Notes under the pieces: generated by a model
What the model was told of the DNA's origin: nothing
The model's input: only the letters and a program-made list of their open reading frames with translations
The model's database searches: none
Made by a program: the position numbers and the translations under genes
Shown here: positions 1 through 13,470 of the stretch, one piece after another
Layout of the letters: every line of letters begins with the position of its first letter
Position numbering within the stretch: position 1 is the stretch's first letter
Assembly: GCA_002633005.1 (NCBI GenBank)
Contig: NMRA01000077.1
Span: forward strand, 666,498 to 730,497
Length of the DNA: 64,000 bases
Source of the DNA: Phoronis australis
Lineage: Eukaryota; Phoronida; Phoronidae
Direction: 5' to 3'

Positions 1-1890
1 AACTGTAGTGAGAATGTGCCCATGGAGATCTTGTCTAGTGCCTGTCCATTCTACAGGTATTGGGTTCAGTGGTGCCCTGTCCTGACCCAACCCCACAGTG
101 TAATGTGCTTAATGCGTGATGGGTAATGACAGGGCCAGTATAAGGATATCATTCCTGTCTCAGATATTCCAGAGGTGGATGTAGAAGTGCATGTCATTGT
201 TTGATCTGTTAGCACCAGCCACAGAATTAGATTTTATGCAAGGTTTCGATGAGAGATTTTTCTGACCATCTTCAGAGAAGTAGAGAAATGGCAAGCCAAA
301 ATCTCATGAAAGATTCACTGTTGGACGTGCTGCCAATTAAAAGACCAATTTTAACTCCCGGAAAAAGTGATTACATTGTAATATCCCAGGTGCACGCCCT
401 CTGTCAAAAACAACGAAGTACCCCTCCCCCAAGCTCCATATGTATTGTCATACAATTCCCCTATGTGTATAACAACATATTGCAGATCCAGCTAAATATC
501 TACCTAACAGCTCACCGGCTACTTTGACTGGCTTTAACCGTAAGTGATCGCCACGCCCACCAAGGCATGCCACGCCCACCAAGGCATGCCACACCCACTC
601 CAGCATGCCATGTCTCTCTAGCTTCTTACACTCATTCAAACTTGTCCCATCCTGCGCTCACAGGTTTGTTGGGTCTACTGAACAGTGTGTGTCATACTGT
701 CTAGTTTGGCTATCCAATCTCTTTTGAAATTGAGAAATACCTTTTAATTCTTAACCTTTTCAGCACACAATGAAGCCAACAACTGAAAATTTATTATGTT
801 AAATTTCTCATTGAAAATAAACAGTTAGAAATTACTGTCTATATTAGCTTGGTTTGTACTTTCTTTAAGTCATAAAACAACATTAGATAAAGTTTCCAGA
901 TAAAATCAGTTGTTGAAGAAAAAAGACAATTTTGGCGATTATTTGTTGTGAAATGAGCGAAGTACCATTAAGATAGAACACAAAAAGATATCAATTCTAT
1001 ATTTTTATCAAATGTGGTATTTGTATTTTTAATGTAATCTTTAACTGACCATTGTTTTTGTAGTTATTTTTGTCACTTTTACCTTTGTAGTTTCTACTGA
1101 ACTTAATAATTGTGAGTTAGTACTTTACATTCCTTAGTCTTACATTTGTATGTTCATAGATTAGTCACATAGAATGCTTCAGGTATCTCAAATTAACAGT
1201 TTTTCATAATTTCTGTAGATATGTTTGTGTTTGGTGCATAACTATTCATTGTTCTCCTACTGTAATTTCTAGTAAGTTTGAGATATGCAGCACAGGTAAT
1301 TCACTTAACCCTCTCTAAGCAAAAACTCAGTCAGGGTAATACGAGAGTCACACCTTGGATTCATCCAATTTCAAGTTAAAAATAACCTGGATAGACATCA
1401 ACCTTGCTATTGAATGGCTGTAACCCTCATAATTCCAATTATTGTATCAGTTCTCATGAAGGGTCTTCACTTCCTCACACCTGTCAGTGTTATCTTCTGT
1501 TTCCAAGCATGGCATGAATGCCCTGCACTCCTGTGTGCTACAATGGTCACATAGAAATGGTGTGTGAGATCAGCTGACATGTAATTCCCCCTGGTGGCCA
1601 TTCAAGTCCCGTCTAGTACACAGCTTACCTGGAAATGATATGAGGTTAACAGGTTTATGGTTCCTCCTGGTGGTCAATCACACTGTCTTGTTGGTGAATT
1701 GTATCATATAAGTCAATGGAAGAACACCTTCACTTGCATATATGACCATTAGATTTTTATGTTATATTGGCATATTACTGGATGAAAGTTAAATGGTGTG
1801 TGAATTCAACAACAGCACGTAGGGTTTACCACTGATAAGACATGTCGCATTAAATTTACTTACTAAGTGGTGTCATCGTTATTGTTTTAG
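1..1890 (+). other. Intron upstream of the first visible ERG exon
   Basis: No PAS-domain exon is visible in this stretch. It holds AT-rich non-coding sequence and a short 19-bp repeat (about 2.7 copies) near 552-610. Motifs resembling CCACCAGGGGG occur near 1588 and 1664 (reverse orientation). An open stretch at 249-389 was considered as an exon and rejected on phase. Confidence 0.6.
552..610. repeat. Short 19-bp tandem repeat
   Basis: The unit CGCCCACCAAGGCATGCCA is present about 2.7 times, the last copy diverged. It contains the palindrome GGCATGCC. Confidence 0.8.
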
Positions 1891-2075
1891 GTCGGCACAA
1901 GAGTTTCAAGCTGCGCCTGCCGTCAATACGACGTGACATAAGGGGTAAGACACAGAATAACAATGACGCGGAGAATCCGGTTGAGAAGAATGCTATCCCT
2001 CTGGAGGATATGTCCCCTAGGATCGAAGATGCCAACTCCATTGACAAGATGCCAGTGGAGTGCAGGATGTCTGAA
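1891..2075 (+). CDS. erg: ERG exon: start of N-terminal linker after PAS
   Basis: Acceptor TTGTTTTAG and donor GAA|GTAAGG bound a 185-nt exon entered in phase 1 (two bases complete a split Gly codon) and left in phase 0. It starts GRHKSFKLRLPSIRR, which aligns with the GRAKTFRLKLP segment that follows the PAS domain in vertebrate ERG. The preceding exon should therefore end the PAS domain. The rest is a charged, low-complexity linker. The other two frames contain stops near the start, which supports this frame. Confidence 0.9.
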
Positions 2076-2147
2076 GTAAGGCATTCTCAAGAGCGTATTG
2101 TTTGTTTTGGATGTGCTTTAAACATGGACGGTATCAACTGGTGACAG

Positions 2148-2406
2148 TTCATGTAGAAGTTGTCCCAAGGACATCATGATTGCACAGAAACAAATAAATA
2201 TACTTAAATATTCATGTAGAAGTTGTCCCAAGGACATCATGATTGCACAGAAACAAATAAACATACTTAAATATTCATGTAGAAGTTGTCCCAAGGACAT
2301 CATGATTGCACAGAAACAAATAAACATACTTAAATATTCATGTAGAAGTTGTCCCAAGGACATCATTATTGCACAGAAACAAATAAACATACTTAAATAT
2401 TCATGT
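2148..2406. repeat. 63-bp minisatellite, about 4 copies
   Basis: Four nearly identical 63-bp units starting TTCATGTAGAAGTTGTCCCA lie in the intron between the first two visible exons. Because 63 is a multiple of three, open frames arise on both strands and repeat a 21-residue peptide. There is no other sign of coding. Confidence 0.95.
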
Positions 2407-2666
2407 ATTCGTATTTACCATAAACAACATGTAAGTTACCAAGTTAAGTGCCTCCATGGATGATGCCTGTTCATTGGTAAATGCTTTCCAACAAATTCTT
2501 TTCCGAAATCGTACACTTGAGGAGGCTTTCACGTAAGTTTCTAGAGAATAATTTCCCATTACTTTTATTATTACTGTGACTGATGTCCCAAGTGATGTCC
2601 AGTCTAGTGGAGTATACTACGACTTCTCAATGTATTGTTCCTAAGTTAATTTTACTCCCTTTGTAG

Positions 2667-2805
2667 GGTAGCCGGGATAGTCCAAACAGCGGGGGGAGTT
2701 CCAGTGTGCGCAAAGTCACCTCACTGGAGAGGATCAACTGTACAGATGCCAAAATGTCAATGCAACAAGACCCATTTATACAAAAAGCTTCAACCTTCGA
2801 TGCAG
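2667..2805 (+). CDS. erg: ERG exon: Ser-rich N-terminal linker
   Basis: Bounded by CTTTGTAG and GCAG|GTAAGA, this exon is 139 nt long, entered in phase 0 and left in phase 1. It encodes a Ser/Arg-rich stretch (GSRDSPNSGGSSSVRKVTS...) comparable to the SRES...SVRRASS region of vertebrate ERG linkers. That region is a phosphorylation-rich and poorly conserved part of the family. Assignment rests on splice sites, phase and local similarity. Confidence 0.85.
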
Positions 2806-3466
2806 GTAAGATGGTTCTGTTTCGAACATTGAGGTGTATATTTGTGTTTTATGACATGGTTTGACAGAACCACATATGTTGACATCATGTGACATCTTTG
2901 TGCATCTTGTAAGATGTTCTTTCTTAGAAATCCAGTAGAAGTGTGTGTATCTCTCTTACCTATTTGTTTAATGCACTGTCTTGTGATTTATTTTTGAACT
3001 CATCACCTTCGTGCATTTTGTGAGATGTTCTTTCCAGGAAATCCAGTAGTCCTGCGTTCTTCCACATTACCAGGAAGACATTACCAGGAGGGGATGATTT
3101 TCTTGTATTTTAATGTGTTTTCGAATGTAATTAAAATGAACCATTCAAGTTGTCAACAATCTTAACAAGGTGAAAGTATTAACCTACACTACTACCAATA
3201 GATGGGGCTGTTGTTTGTTTTGCGTCTCCTGTGTTAGAGGTGTTCTGTTTGGTCGTTTCTGTTTTCTCGATGTCGTCTGACAGAGTTGTGATGTGACTCT
3301 CATTGAATTTACCAGATGTTACTGTTAATGTAAATTTACCTGTTTCACCTATTGTTGTATTAGTTGTCTCGCATTGTTACTCAAGCCTTGCGCTACAAAA
3401 TGACCCCATTTGGTTCCCTGAAGATCAGTGGTGTTGGGGCACTTTGAATATGATATGTTTTATCCC

Positions 3467-4974
3467 TATAGACCCAATTCACGCCGACAGGAGGCGCGTT
3501 TCAAAACGAGGCTCGCTACGATAGCTCTGTTAGCTTATCGGCATAGCTGTGTATTTCAGTCCACGTTGCTCCGCAAACGGCTAGAAAAAATACAGACACT
3601 CAACTGTCTGCTTTACAATCCCTAAAGACGTTGAGATTTGGAAGCGTTGGGTCGTTGCGATACGCCGCGACAAAGCAAAATATGTCCGTGTAAAATTTAT
3701 AAATGTTTTCAAAAAGTTAGATCACATTTTGTCACATCTCGGTTGTCAAGCATCATAGTAATGACCGGAGAATGGGCCAGACAGGTTGTGTTTTTATGAC
3801 TACGGGTTGAAGCATTATAATTTCTCTTTCCAAAAAGGACAGGGCCCTCAATCCCTCAAATTTGGGACCCAATATCGGCCCTATTCCCCTCTCAAAAATA
3901 CTGAAATATCACGCGAAATTCCCCCCACGAGGCACAAAAATTCCCCTAGTGAAAAATCTCTATGAGTTCACATCACCTGTAACCACACAGGTGACAATTT
4001 TTAAGAGCAGAAAAGAAAGGCTACTTTAAATTGAGACAGAGCCTATTAGAGCTTGCAACAGGGGGGGTGCCATTGATGGTGAGCGGGAGGTAGATTGTTC
4101 CCGCCCTTACTCGGCGAAAAAATCGCCTCTCAGTAGGCACTGGCACCTTTCCCCTCGGATGAACGAGGCTCCTGGAGAAACATGATAACTATGATTGCAT
4201 TGTCCAGTTAACTGAAATTGAGTTCTAAAACGAGGTTATTCTTTGGACGAACGAATTAGGTGTTTTAATTTTAAAATTCAACTTAGTCCAGATTGATATT
4301 TGAAACCTAACACATGAAATAGACGTAAGAATTATTACAACCAAGAAAACAGAATTGATGGTCAAATAATTTTTATTTTCAATTACGAGCTTGGTTTTTA
4401 TTTTAATAAAAAATATATTTAATAACATCAATTATTCTTTCAGATCAATGACAAATCAACTGTTAGTCCCAGTGGGTGCATAGGAAATCAGGCTATGTGT
4501 GATGTTAATATTCTTGATCAACAAATTAAACCAGATGTGACTAATTGCAGATGACAGCCACCACTGTCGAATATGTCTTCAACTCGTCAACAATGCGAGC
4601 AGATGACCTGGTTCGCGTAGAAAGTATTTTGATCAACAATTTACAAGAAAAAACGTAACCCTGCATTCAGCATAATACCTAATCCGTAACGCTACGATGG
4701 CCACAATTTGGTCATATTTACTTTTCGTGTTTCAAACCTAGTTTTCCGAAAAAAATTAAACCCTTTCATCAGACAACTCTTTGGCGCCTTAACTTGTTCT
4801 CTAATGTTATTTTCTACGTCTATGTGGTTAATTGTCGACACGTTATTAAAATTTAATATCCAGGTTGGACTCGAAAGACCGGTTATTTAACTCACGCAAT
4901 GTCAACTTCCGCTTTGTTTATCGCAGTGAGCCTCGCTTTGGATTTTAATGTCCGCCGTGTGAATTGGGTCTATA
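3467..4974. mobile_element. Non-autonomous DNA transposon with about 65-bp inverted termini
   Basis: The left end TATAGACCCAATTCACGCCG and the right end (reverse complement TATAGACCCAATTCACACGG) match, and similarity continues inwards through CGAGGCTC and ACGATA/GCGATA motifs for some 65 bp. The ends begin in TATA, so a TA or TATA target duplication is possible. No transposase is recognisable in the 1.5 kb between them. Superfamily unknown. Confidence 0.7.
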
Positions 4975-5510
4975 CAAGAGACAGCTCTTCCTGTGGCAAA
5001 GCCATGGATGTAGGCTTTATGAAATGTGACCTCTCTAATTGGTCACCTTACCTGACCTCCATCTGGGGTTGCAGAAGTGACCTCCATCTGGGGCTGCTTA
5101 AGTTTGACAGAAACCTGACATTTTATCAATAAATAACTTCTTTTGAATAAGTTTCAGGCATACTGAAGACATGATAGGGATACCCTAATAATTCTATCTT
5201 TGGCCCAAACGAGTTTAAGTAGGTGTCGGAAATACTGGGTAGCTTTTCAGTATGCAGGTAAAACTGTATTAGATTACAGCACCATCTATACATCAACAAT
5301 ATCCCAGACAAGTGTGTGGGAATTTTAATTTTTTTGAATGCGTAATTACGCTGTTATTTTAAGCCATAAAATAAAGAATCTGGTCACATTCTGTGGTAAA
5401 AGTTCTAATGACTTTAATTATTTCCTTCTCTCTTAAACATTACTTCAATTACTTTAATTTGTAAAAACTTCAGAAAATGGTTGTTTAGCCACTTGACTCT
5501 TCCTGGTAAT

Positions 5511-5650
5511 GTCTGCTCAATACTGTCTGCTCAATATTTTCTGCTCAATATTGTCTGCTCAATATTGTCTGCTCAATATTGTCTGCTCAATATTGTCTGC
5601 TCAATATTGTCTGCTCAATATTGTCTGCTCAATATTGTCTGCTCAATATT
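5511..5650. repeat. 14-bp minisatellite, 10 copies
   Basis: Ten head-to-tail copies of GTCTGCTCAATATT, nearly perfect; only the first and third units differ. Located in the large intron. Confidence 0.96.
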
Positions 5651-8600
5651 GCTAATTTATTTCACACTTTAGTTTATCTTTTGTAGTCATTGGTCCAGCC
5701 ACATTTGTGTGACGTCTTTGTGCATTTTGTGAGATTCTCTTCCTGAGAAATCGTGTAATCTATTTTGATGTGTTTCACAGGTTTGGTTTTATTTTTTGAA
5801 CTCGCCAGTCTAACCACATTTGTATGATGTCTTTGTGCATTTTGTCAGATGTCTGTCTTCAGAATTCATGTTGTTTTTCCAAATTATTATTCACTTGTTT
5901 CATGTTTCACTGTTGTTTCTTCTTGCTGGCAAAATTCATTAAAAAATGTGATTGGGAGATAAAAACTTCTTCATCTAGGCTGGACAATAGTTTTGTTCTG
6001 TTTGTACTATTTCAAAAAAGTTTCACATTTGAAAAAAATGCAAAAAGTACGAAATGGTCATATTTTCAATGAGTCTTGCCTGCGTACAACCATTAGTATA
6101 ATTTCCTATGTTAATGAATGTACGATTTGCAAACTGAGAAGCTAAAAATTCATTGAGGGGTGCTGTTAAAACAGTCCTGGAGCAATTCTTCTACACGTGG
6201 TGGCTAGAGAGTGCTTTTGAACATTCAGAATGGCAATACATTGGCAAATATGTACCTGGCCTACCTGGCACATGACCTATAATGCCCTCCCGGCAACACT
6301 TTTCTTTACCCGTGGCCAAGTTCAGCTTAGTGAAGCCTGTTATTTGTACAGTAAAATACACGAAATCATTCTATTCTTGGACTTCTGCTTACAAAGTGTA
6401 TACTTGGTGGATTTTGTTAAGACCTCTTATTTGAGAGTCGTTTTGTTTCTTTTGTTCTATGTTGCGCTGCATAAAGCCATAGAAAATATTTTATGAGGTA
6501 CATAGCTCCGCATTATACGATAAATTATGCTGTAATCTCCAAAATTGGATTGACAGCATGTTTAATAAATACGTGTATCATGGTGGTACTTTTTACGTGA
6601 TGACATTCTGTAGTCATCTATCTCTGTGTGTGGTGTTCATAGGATTAAGATGCAGTAAGCCACCTAAACTCAGGAAAGTGTGCAGCCAATGTGCAGCTGG
6701 TCATGAAACTAAACAATGTGATTTGTGTTGGTTGTGTCGCAACTATTGTGGATCTTTTATGTAATCTCTTGTTGATTTTGCACAAAAATAATTGCCAAAA
6801 CTGCAATTTTGCCCGTTTAAAAAGTCTGACTAGGTTGTTAAAAATATATAAAATTTTACCGAAGTTTTCATTTATGATAGTACAAACCAAACGAGTGATG
6901 AAGTCACTTTTATTTTTTGGAAAAATGACATGTTTATCAAAGTGTGCGCTGGATTGAAGCGCATTGAAACAGCATGTAGTACAATGGGATGTTATGCTAA
7001 TCACGTGATTTCTAGTGGTGTGTTAATGACACTAATTTTCTTATTTCTTACGTACAAAGAGTCACACTACTCAATGATAGATAAACAGAGGAAAAGTAGC
7101 ACCATGAGTATGCGAGGTATTGCCAAGCTGAGTAATATTTAAGCAGTAATCTATGCTTTGAGGCAACCTGTTCCAGATAAGCAATCATGTTACATTCAAG
7201 CAAGTATGTTAGAAAATAATGAACGTTTAGATGTATTTTGGTTGTCAGTAACCCACAAGTTTTTGGCGTCCGGCGCTTTAGTTCTGCCAAACCGCTCAAA
7301 GGATAATTTTGAAAATTGGCATATGTGTTCATGCAGGAGAGAGCAGGACTGACGTTCATTTTTTATTAGGTTTGAATAGTGTGGCGCCCCCTAGTGCTAT
7401 TTTTTTTGCATTCATGGCTATATCTCTAAAACCCTTACAGAATCTTTGTGTACTTTGGAAAGTGTATTCCAACAGATGGTGACCTCCTTTGGGCAGATCC
7501 AACTATTGGTGTGCCTCGAAGTGGCAATTTTATTTTTTTAGAATCACCTCTCTATCTTTGAAGATTCTTGACAGATTTTCATGAAAATAAGGAAATTGGT
7601 TACTGTTAAGGAGATGACGTTGCCTTCCTATTTTTGGATGGTTCGTCATATTCTGCACCAGTATTATGATACTAATAAACACCACTATAAGCATACCATT
7701 TCCGGTGCAGTCATGGGTATATTTTAACACTACATTGCTCTTGTTACTGTCTAGTACCCCTCAAAGAAGCTGGGGTATGCTTTTGGAAATGGGGGAGGGG
7801 GCTATAACGGGTAATGCGTAATAAAATGTAATGCAATTTGTATATGCCTAGTTACAACTATATTCCTAAAAGTGGCATAATGATGTGTTTTAATTCAGAC
7901 ATTCTGATTAGGTTACATATAACGTTAAAGATATTAAAAAATAACCATTTTTAAAAAATATTCAAAAGAAATTTGGTACTCTTTTGCAAATGTTCATCAT
8001 TTATATGTATTCTTCAGTCTATTTGTTTCCTTTCTGTTGTTGCTTACCTAATTTCAGGGCACATATTTCAAAACCTTTCTTGATTTTTGATTGGTTGACA
8101 CTGTCATCTGTTGCTTTCTGATTGGTTGATTTTTGTTGTAGCACCTTATGCATGTCGGTTGTAGTCATGTCCAGGTTATGATTTCAGACCAACTTACACC
8201 GAGTCTGCGACCGAGGGCAAATACATATGACAGTCGCTCGCGTGAGTAACGTGCTAACCCACCATGCATCTGCCTGTTATGAGTTGACGCCACTAACATT
8301 CTAGGGATGTCTTCTCACTGATAATTACAGAAACATCTCAACAATTTCGGGCAGCTATTGCAAAAATTGCCTCTTTTCAATTTTGAAGGACTTCTAACAT
8401 GGCTGCAATTTTTGAAGTGTTTATGGTTGGTTTTTGCTGCACAGAACATGCTATAATGCATGTGCAAGTCATGTCATTTATGAAAAACTGGACTGTCGCG
8501 TGTCCTCCATAATGTGCCCTGAATTGTTGAGATTTTACTGTATCATGAAAGAAACGATACTTTTGGCAGTGAATCTTGTTGCACAAATAGTTTACAAGAA

Positions 8601-10385
8601 CTTTGTTAGTGTGACCAGGCCTTTACTGGCCATGAATCATTGTTGAGGGACCTTGTCACATCAAACTCGTTCCCAAAATGTTCAAATCCATCTTTACATT
8701 GCACTTAATGAGTTCTCCACTCATTTCCCTTTTTCAACGAGCTTCGTAAGTCCAGGCCTCAAAATTTCAGCTGGAGAAGCCATTGTATCTTTTAGCTGCT
8801 TTGGAAAACAGCCCTCAATACAAGATAAAAGCTTCTTTTCATCATCGAAATTAACTTTCTGTCAGGTATAACATTCTGAACTACAAGTTTCCTGTAGAAA
8901 TATTGTTTTTTTCAAATTAACAATGGGACCTAACAGCCATTTTTGGAATTGTGTGTCTTGTTATCTGGCCTGATGCCTTTAGCGTAATTTGATTCATTTT
9001 GAAGTTACTTTTAATTTCAGTATCTGTTGCTTATTTAGGAAAATGACAGATTTGTGTAACAGCGTATTTATAAATTTATTGGTTAAAAGTGTAGTGAGTG
9101 AGCTTATGGCCTGAGACAACAGACGCACAGTTTTGATTGGGCTTCCCTAACGCCACCTCTTGTGATGCTGCATGCTGGCTTCATTGGTTTTTGTGTGGTT
9201 TGGTATGTTTTTTTGGTAAGTTGCAGTTTTGCTTTGCAGTGGTTTGCAGTTTTTAGGTCCACGATTTTATCACTTCAACTAGACTATTTGTGATATATAT
9301 GTTACACTTTTGATTATGTGGTCTTATCAGTCAATGTTTTCAACAAATTTACTTTTTTCATGCTTTGTTGAATTTTGTTACACAGTTTTTCAGTACAAAT
9401 TGACAATTGTTGAGGGAAGGCTGCAACACCTCAACTCCCTCAGTTATGTGTGACCCATATATTTAAATTTTCCACCATGTTTGAATATTGGGTATTATAT
9501 TATATTTTTGTTTTCAGTGAAAAGTTTTACTGTTCATTATATCTGTTGCCTAGTTACATGACACTGCTCTTTTTAAAAGTTGACAGGGAGGCTGCAGGAA
9601 AGTGAACTACTAATCGTTGGAAACTTGATGCTTGTATGTTTCCTGGTAGTCTCATGATGTCATCTGGCATTTGTCAAGCCTTGTCTTTTAGCTTGCTTTC
9701 AATTAGAGTTTGGCATTTTTATGACCTGAAAACTGTTGTGATTTCCACTTAAAATTGAAGAGGCAGCTAGCACATAATTGAACAGCCCTTGAACTTAAAG
9801 CCCAGCCTTGGATAGTTCTTGAATTTAATTCTAACCTTCAAAAGCCCTTGAATTTTAGTTTTTAGCCTTGAAAATAATTGAATGGCCTCAATTGTGAATA
9901 TGCATGCAATTATTTTTCTTGCTGCAAACAACATATTTAAAAAAACCTGGACTGCAGCCATTTTCTTTATATGTTTTATACATTAAAGTAATTAATACAT
10001 ATGACATAAGGTTTGCTAATTTGATTACTCTTTTCAAAGATTTTCTCCATTGTGAAAGGGGGTTGCAAGTTAATGCACATAAAGTTGGACCAAAATGGCA
10101 TTGATTTGCTTTGAGTATTTGTTGAACTACCCTCAAAAGTCATTGAAAAGTGCGTCAGTTTCTTCGTCAAAGTTGTGTATGGAGCATATAATGCCGTCAC
10201 TATCATATATTCTTTGAGATGACTCATCTTGAAAGTGACTCTTCACCCGACAAGTCAGACAAATGAATCAATCTTTGCTATTTACCTAACAAACACCATT
10301 CATGAACACATCTTCATGCCCCTAATCAACTTCATGCTTCCAGGCCTGAAAATTTTTTTGTGCTCCTAGCCTTAGCTTTGTGATG

Positions 10386-10594
10386 ATGTTGATTAATGAG
10401 GACCGACATGTTGATTAATGAGGACCGACATGTTGATTAATGAAGACCGACATGTTGATTAATGAGGACCGACATGTTGATTAATGAGGACCGACATGTT
10501 GATTAATGAGGACCGACATGTTGATTAATGAGGACCGACATGTTGATTAATGAGGACCGACATGTTGATTAATGAGGACCGACGTGTTGATTAA
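10386..10594. repeat. 22-bp minisatellite, about 9.5 copies
   Basis: The unit is ATGTTGATTAATGAGGACCGAC with single-base variants. The array is followed less than 100 bp later by a second, unrelated minisatellite. Confidence 0.96.
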
Positions 10595-10686
10595 GACTAC
10601 CAACTATTTTGAAATTGGCCTGTGCCTCTCTTTTTTCCAAACTTCTTGAAGAATCATGATAGCAGGTGTGAGGAGAGCATGTCTAA

Positions 10687-10876
10687 CTGGTATTGCGCCC
10701 CCTAGAGACTGTTATAAAGTTTAACTGGTATTGCGCCCCCTAGAGACTGTTATAAAGTTTAAGTGGTATTGCGCCCCCTAGAGACTGTTATAAAGTTTAA
10801 CTGGTATTGCGCCCCCTAGAGACTGTTATAAAGTTTAAGTGGTATTGCGCCCCCTAGAGACTGTTATAAAGTTTAA
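10687..10876. repeat. 38-bp minisatellite, 5 copies, each with a CTCF-like core
   Basis: Five copies of a 38-bp unit containing TATTGCGCCCCCTAGAGACT. Copies differ almost only at CTGG/GTGG at the unit start. The GCGCCCCCTAGA core resembles the reverse complement of the CTCF motif. Confidence 0.96.
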
Positions 10877-11757
10877 ATTCTAGCATTGCTAACTGTAATG
10901 AGAATGTTTAAAATAATGATCATCTCTTGTATCGGTGCTATACGCGATGCGCAGTTGGTAGTTGCGTATCAACTGCTGCTCTGTTGTCATGGGAATCAAC
11001 TAAAACGGTTCATAAAGTAAAATATGCAAATTGGTTAAATACATGACATTTGTCATTAACAATCTTTATTTTGTTCCGTTCGTATCCTCAGAACATCTTC
11101 AAATTGGTGCCATTCAAGAACGTCTTCTGCAATGCCATGAACGTAAACATCTTCAAATTGGCGCCATCCAAGAAAATTTTCTGCACCCGTCGTGGAATTG
11201 TGGAAAACACGTCAATTTGATACACAGAGCACGGTGTGCTGGGATTGAACGTATTGGAGTTACATTTGATTGCATTCGAGAAGCCTATTTTGAATGAGCA
11301 GCAAACTGGGTAGCGCCGCCCTATGCTACACTTGTTTATGTGACTTTCCTGTTACACCCCTCCATTTGTCATTCTTTGCAGTATTTTACTGACCTGCCAT
11401 GTTCCACTGTGTATGTTTCTAGCTTTTGGTCTGTGGTGGTGTTATTGCATCATTTTATTTCCACTTGAGAATGAAACAAGTATGTTTCGAAATATCGTGC
11501 ATCTTTTAATCATGTCTCTTGTTCAGTTGCTTTACCAATATTCTGTTGAGTGTCTAACTTTATTTCAAGGATACGAACGAATGGAAGGGAATAAAGATTG
11601 TTTACGACAAGTGTCGTGTATTTAACCGATGTTGCATAACAGAAAATGGGCTCCTGAAGTACAGCCAAAGTAAAATATGGCAAATTGACCAAATTTGCCT
11701 TAAAAAATAACATCCACCTTCAATGAATCATTTTGATGTTGAAGTATGCTGGACTGG

Positions 11758-11800
11758 GCGTGTGTGTGTGTGTGTGTGCGCGTGCGTGCGTGCATGTGTT
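11758..11800. repeat. GT/GC dinucleotide microsatellite
   Basis: An alternating TG run grades into GCGTGCGTGC and GCATGTG. It is a simple repeat in the large intron. Confidence 0.95.
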
Positions 11801-13252
11801 GTATTTATGTTTGACTATTGTTTTTGAGAGATTTAGTCATGGATTTTGCAGTTATATTGATGTTTGAAACTGATTACCTAGCTGTCAGTTGTTGAGACTC
11901 TGGAGACTTAATTCCTAGTCAGATACACTGTTTAAACTGTTTTTGACATGTTTTGTGGCTGTGAGTGACAGGATTCCATCAAAAGTAGTTTCAGTAATAT
12001 AACTCCATGTTGAATGATGTGAAGGACACCTGTGGAATGGAAATGTAACTGTGATAAAACATGGTCGCCAGTTGGCGTTCATCGTGACTTCATCTGAATT
12101 AGCTCAACATGAGTCTGAAAACTTGTCGAGATATCAAGAATATTTTGTCATTGGGGGATGGGTCATTTACTGGAACATGCTGACATTGCATATTGAAAAG
12201 TATTCGTGAACAATTTCTGGTTGCGGTTACATTTATAACATAAGGTTGGAAATTGTTAACAAAAGTTATCTAAGTTATATCTGATGCTGCTGTTCGCCTT
12301 CAACTCACTTATCTGTTTTCATTGGCGTCAATAATTAAGGTCTTAGTTAGTGTTTCATTTTAACAAAAAGTCCTTTAACTTGGCATTAACTTTATGACTT
12401 CCTTAAAACTGCAAATCCTAGAAAAAATTGTATGTGTCAAGTTATGAGTATTGCGAATCAAACTTAATATTGAAAAAATGTGTTTTTGTGAAAATACAGC
12501 CGGTCTGCAACCATTAAAAGGAAACTAAACCCTGCCCTAATGATTTCAGCCTCTCATTGTTCTGTCACCTGCTAATGCATCATTGGCGCCCGAATCTTGA
12601 AAGATAAAAGCAAGAATCAACTAAAAACTTAATACTCCTTATGTTGCGGATTGGATGATTCTTGTGATCTTTTTTCCATAGTTGCCTTGCAATTCACTAT
12701 AAGCATAGGTCACGCTTATGCCCGTTTTGCAGACTTGGAAAAGAGTTCTCAAATTTTACTCCAAACTTTTGAGGGATTAGGGTTATAGAGCATTATTTTG
12801 TTTCGAGGGATTGGATGAGAATGTCGTTTTTCGTCTATTAATAAGACAAAATCGGGTTTGTTATCCTTTTAATAGGCGCATGTTAGATATTTGCGTCATT
12901 TTTATGTGAAACGGAAGTGCATGCATGGGGTCACTATCTTTGTGTACAGATTTTGAATAATGGATTACAGATATCTCCTATCATTGTTTGGACCTGCTGC
13001 AAGTCGGGTGATTTATAAATAATTTACCGATTTTTCAACTATAACATGGCTATATGCATAACATATATCATTGTGTTGTAGGATCAATATGGTCTCCAGC
13101 AGGCGATGCCAACGATGTGTCATGGTTTGCGTGTGTTTTTAATGCAGACTGTATGTGTATCCCATCATGAGTGATACATTTTCCACACTACTCAGTTATG
13201 CAAACTTCTTCGCAGTATGACAATGTCTGACTGGGGTGTTGTCGTTTTCCAG

Positions 13253-13470
13253 CATCGGCGAATCACATGAAATCACGTCTTCTCAACCTTCAAACTCAGG
13301 CCATATCTGACACTGAACTCGCCAAAATGAGGCCGGGCATGATGTCACAGCAGGGGAGTGGAGACATGTTGGGCTTGAACGAGCGTGACGGGCTGTATGG
13401 CTCCACCAAGGCTATGTTCCTTCCCAGCATGCAAAATGTCAAACACAACGTTTCCGAGAAAGTTGCTCAG
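13253..13470 (+). CDS. erg: ERG exon: distal linker up to S1
   Basis: Acceptor CGTTTTCCAG and donor CTCAG|GTGAGT bound a 218-nt exon entered in phase 1 and left in phase 0. The exon encodes ANHMKSRLLNLQ, which aligns with the AMHPLRSGLLN segment of vertebrate ERG. It ends NVKHNVSEKVAQ, matching the THNVTEKVTQ motif just before the conserved [13 protein letters not shown]. The intron before it is about 10.4 kb and the one after it about 8.8 kb, both repeat-rich. Confidence 0.92.

Larger units (their letters stand above)
2806..13252 (+). other. Large ERG intron (about 10.4 kb)
   Basis: Apart from the transposon-like element and the tandem repeats listed separately, it shows AT-rich unique or decayed sequence. 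No conserved exon was recognised. A CTCF-like motif occurs near 7384-7397, at the start of an old dispersed repeat. Around 9780-9890 there is a quasi-repeated CCTTGAATTT phrase. Confidence 0.6.

Noticed and set aside
276-389. Exon-like open segment with acceptor ATCTTCAG and donor CCCAG|GTGCAC, upstream of the first ERG exon
   Set aside because: It would end in phase 0, but the exon at 1891 must be entered in phase 1. Its peptide is not PAS-like, and PAS should directly precede the 1891 exon.
2118-2463. Repetitive frames on both strands
   Set aside because: Artefact of the 63-bp minisatellite within an intron.
10386-10876. CRISPR-like arrays of short direct repeats
   Set aside because: Repeats are head to tail with no unique spacers, and the window is plainly animal genomic DNA.
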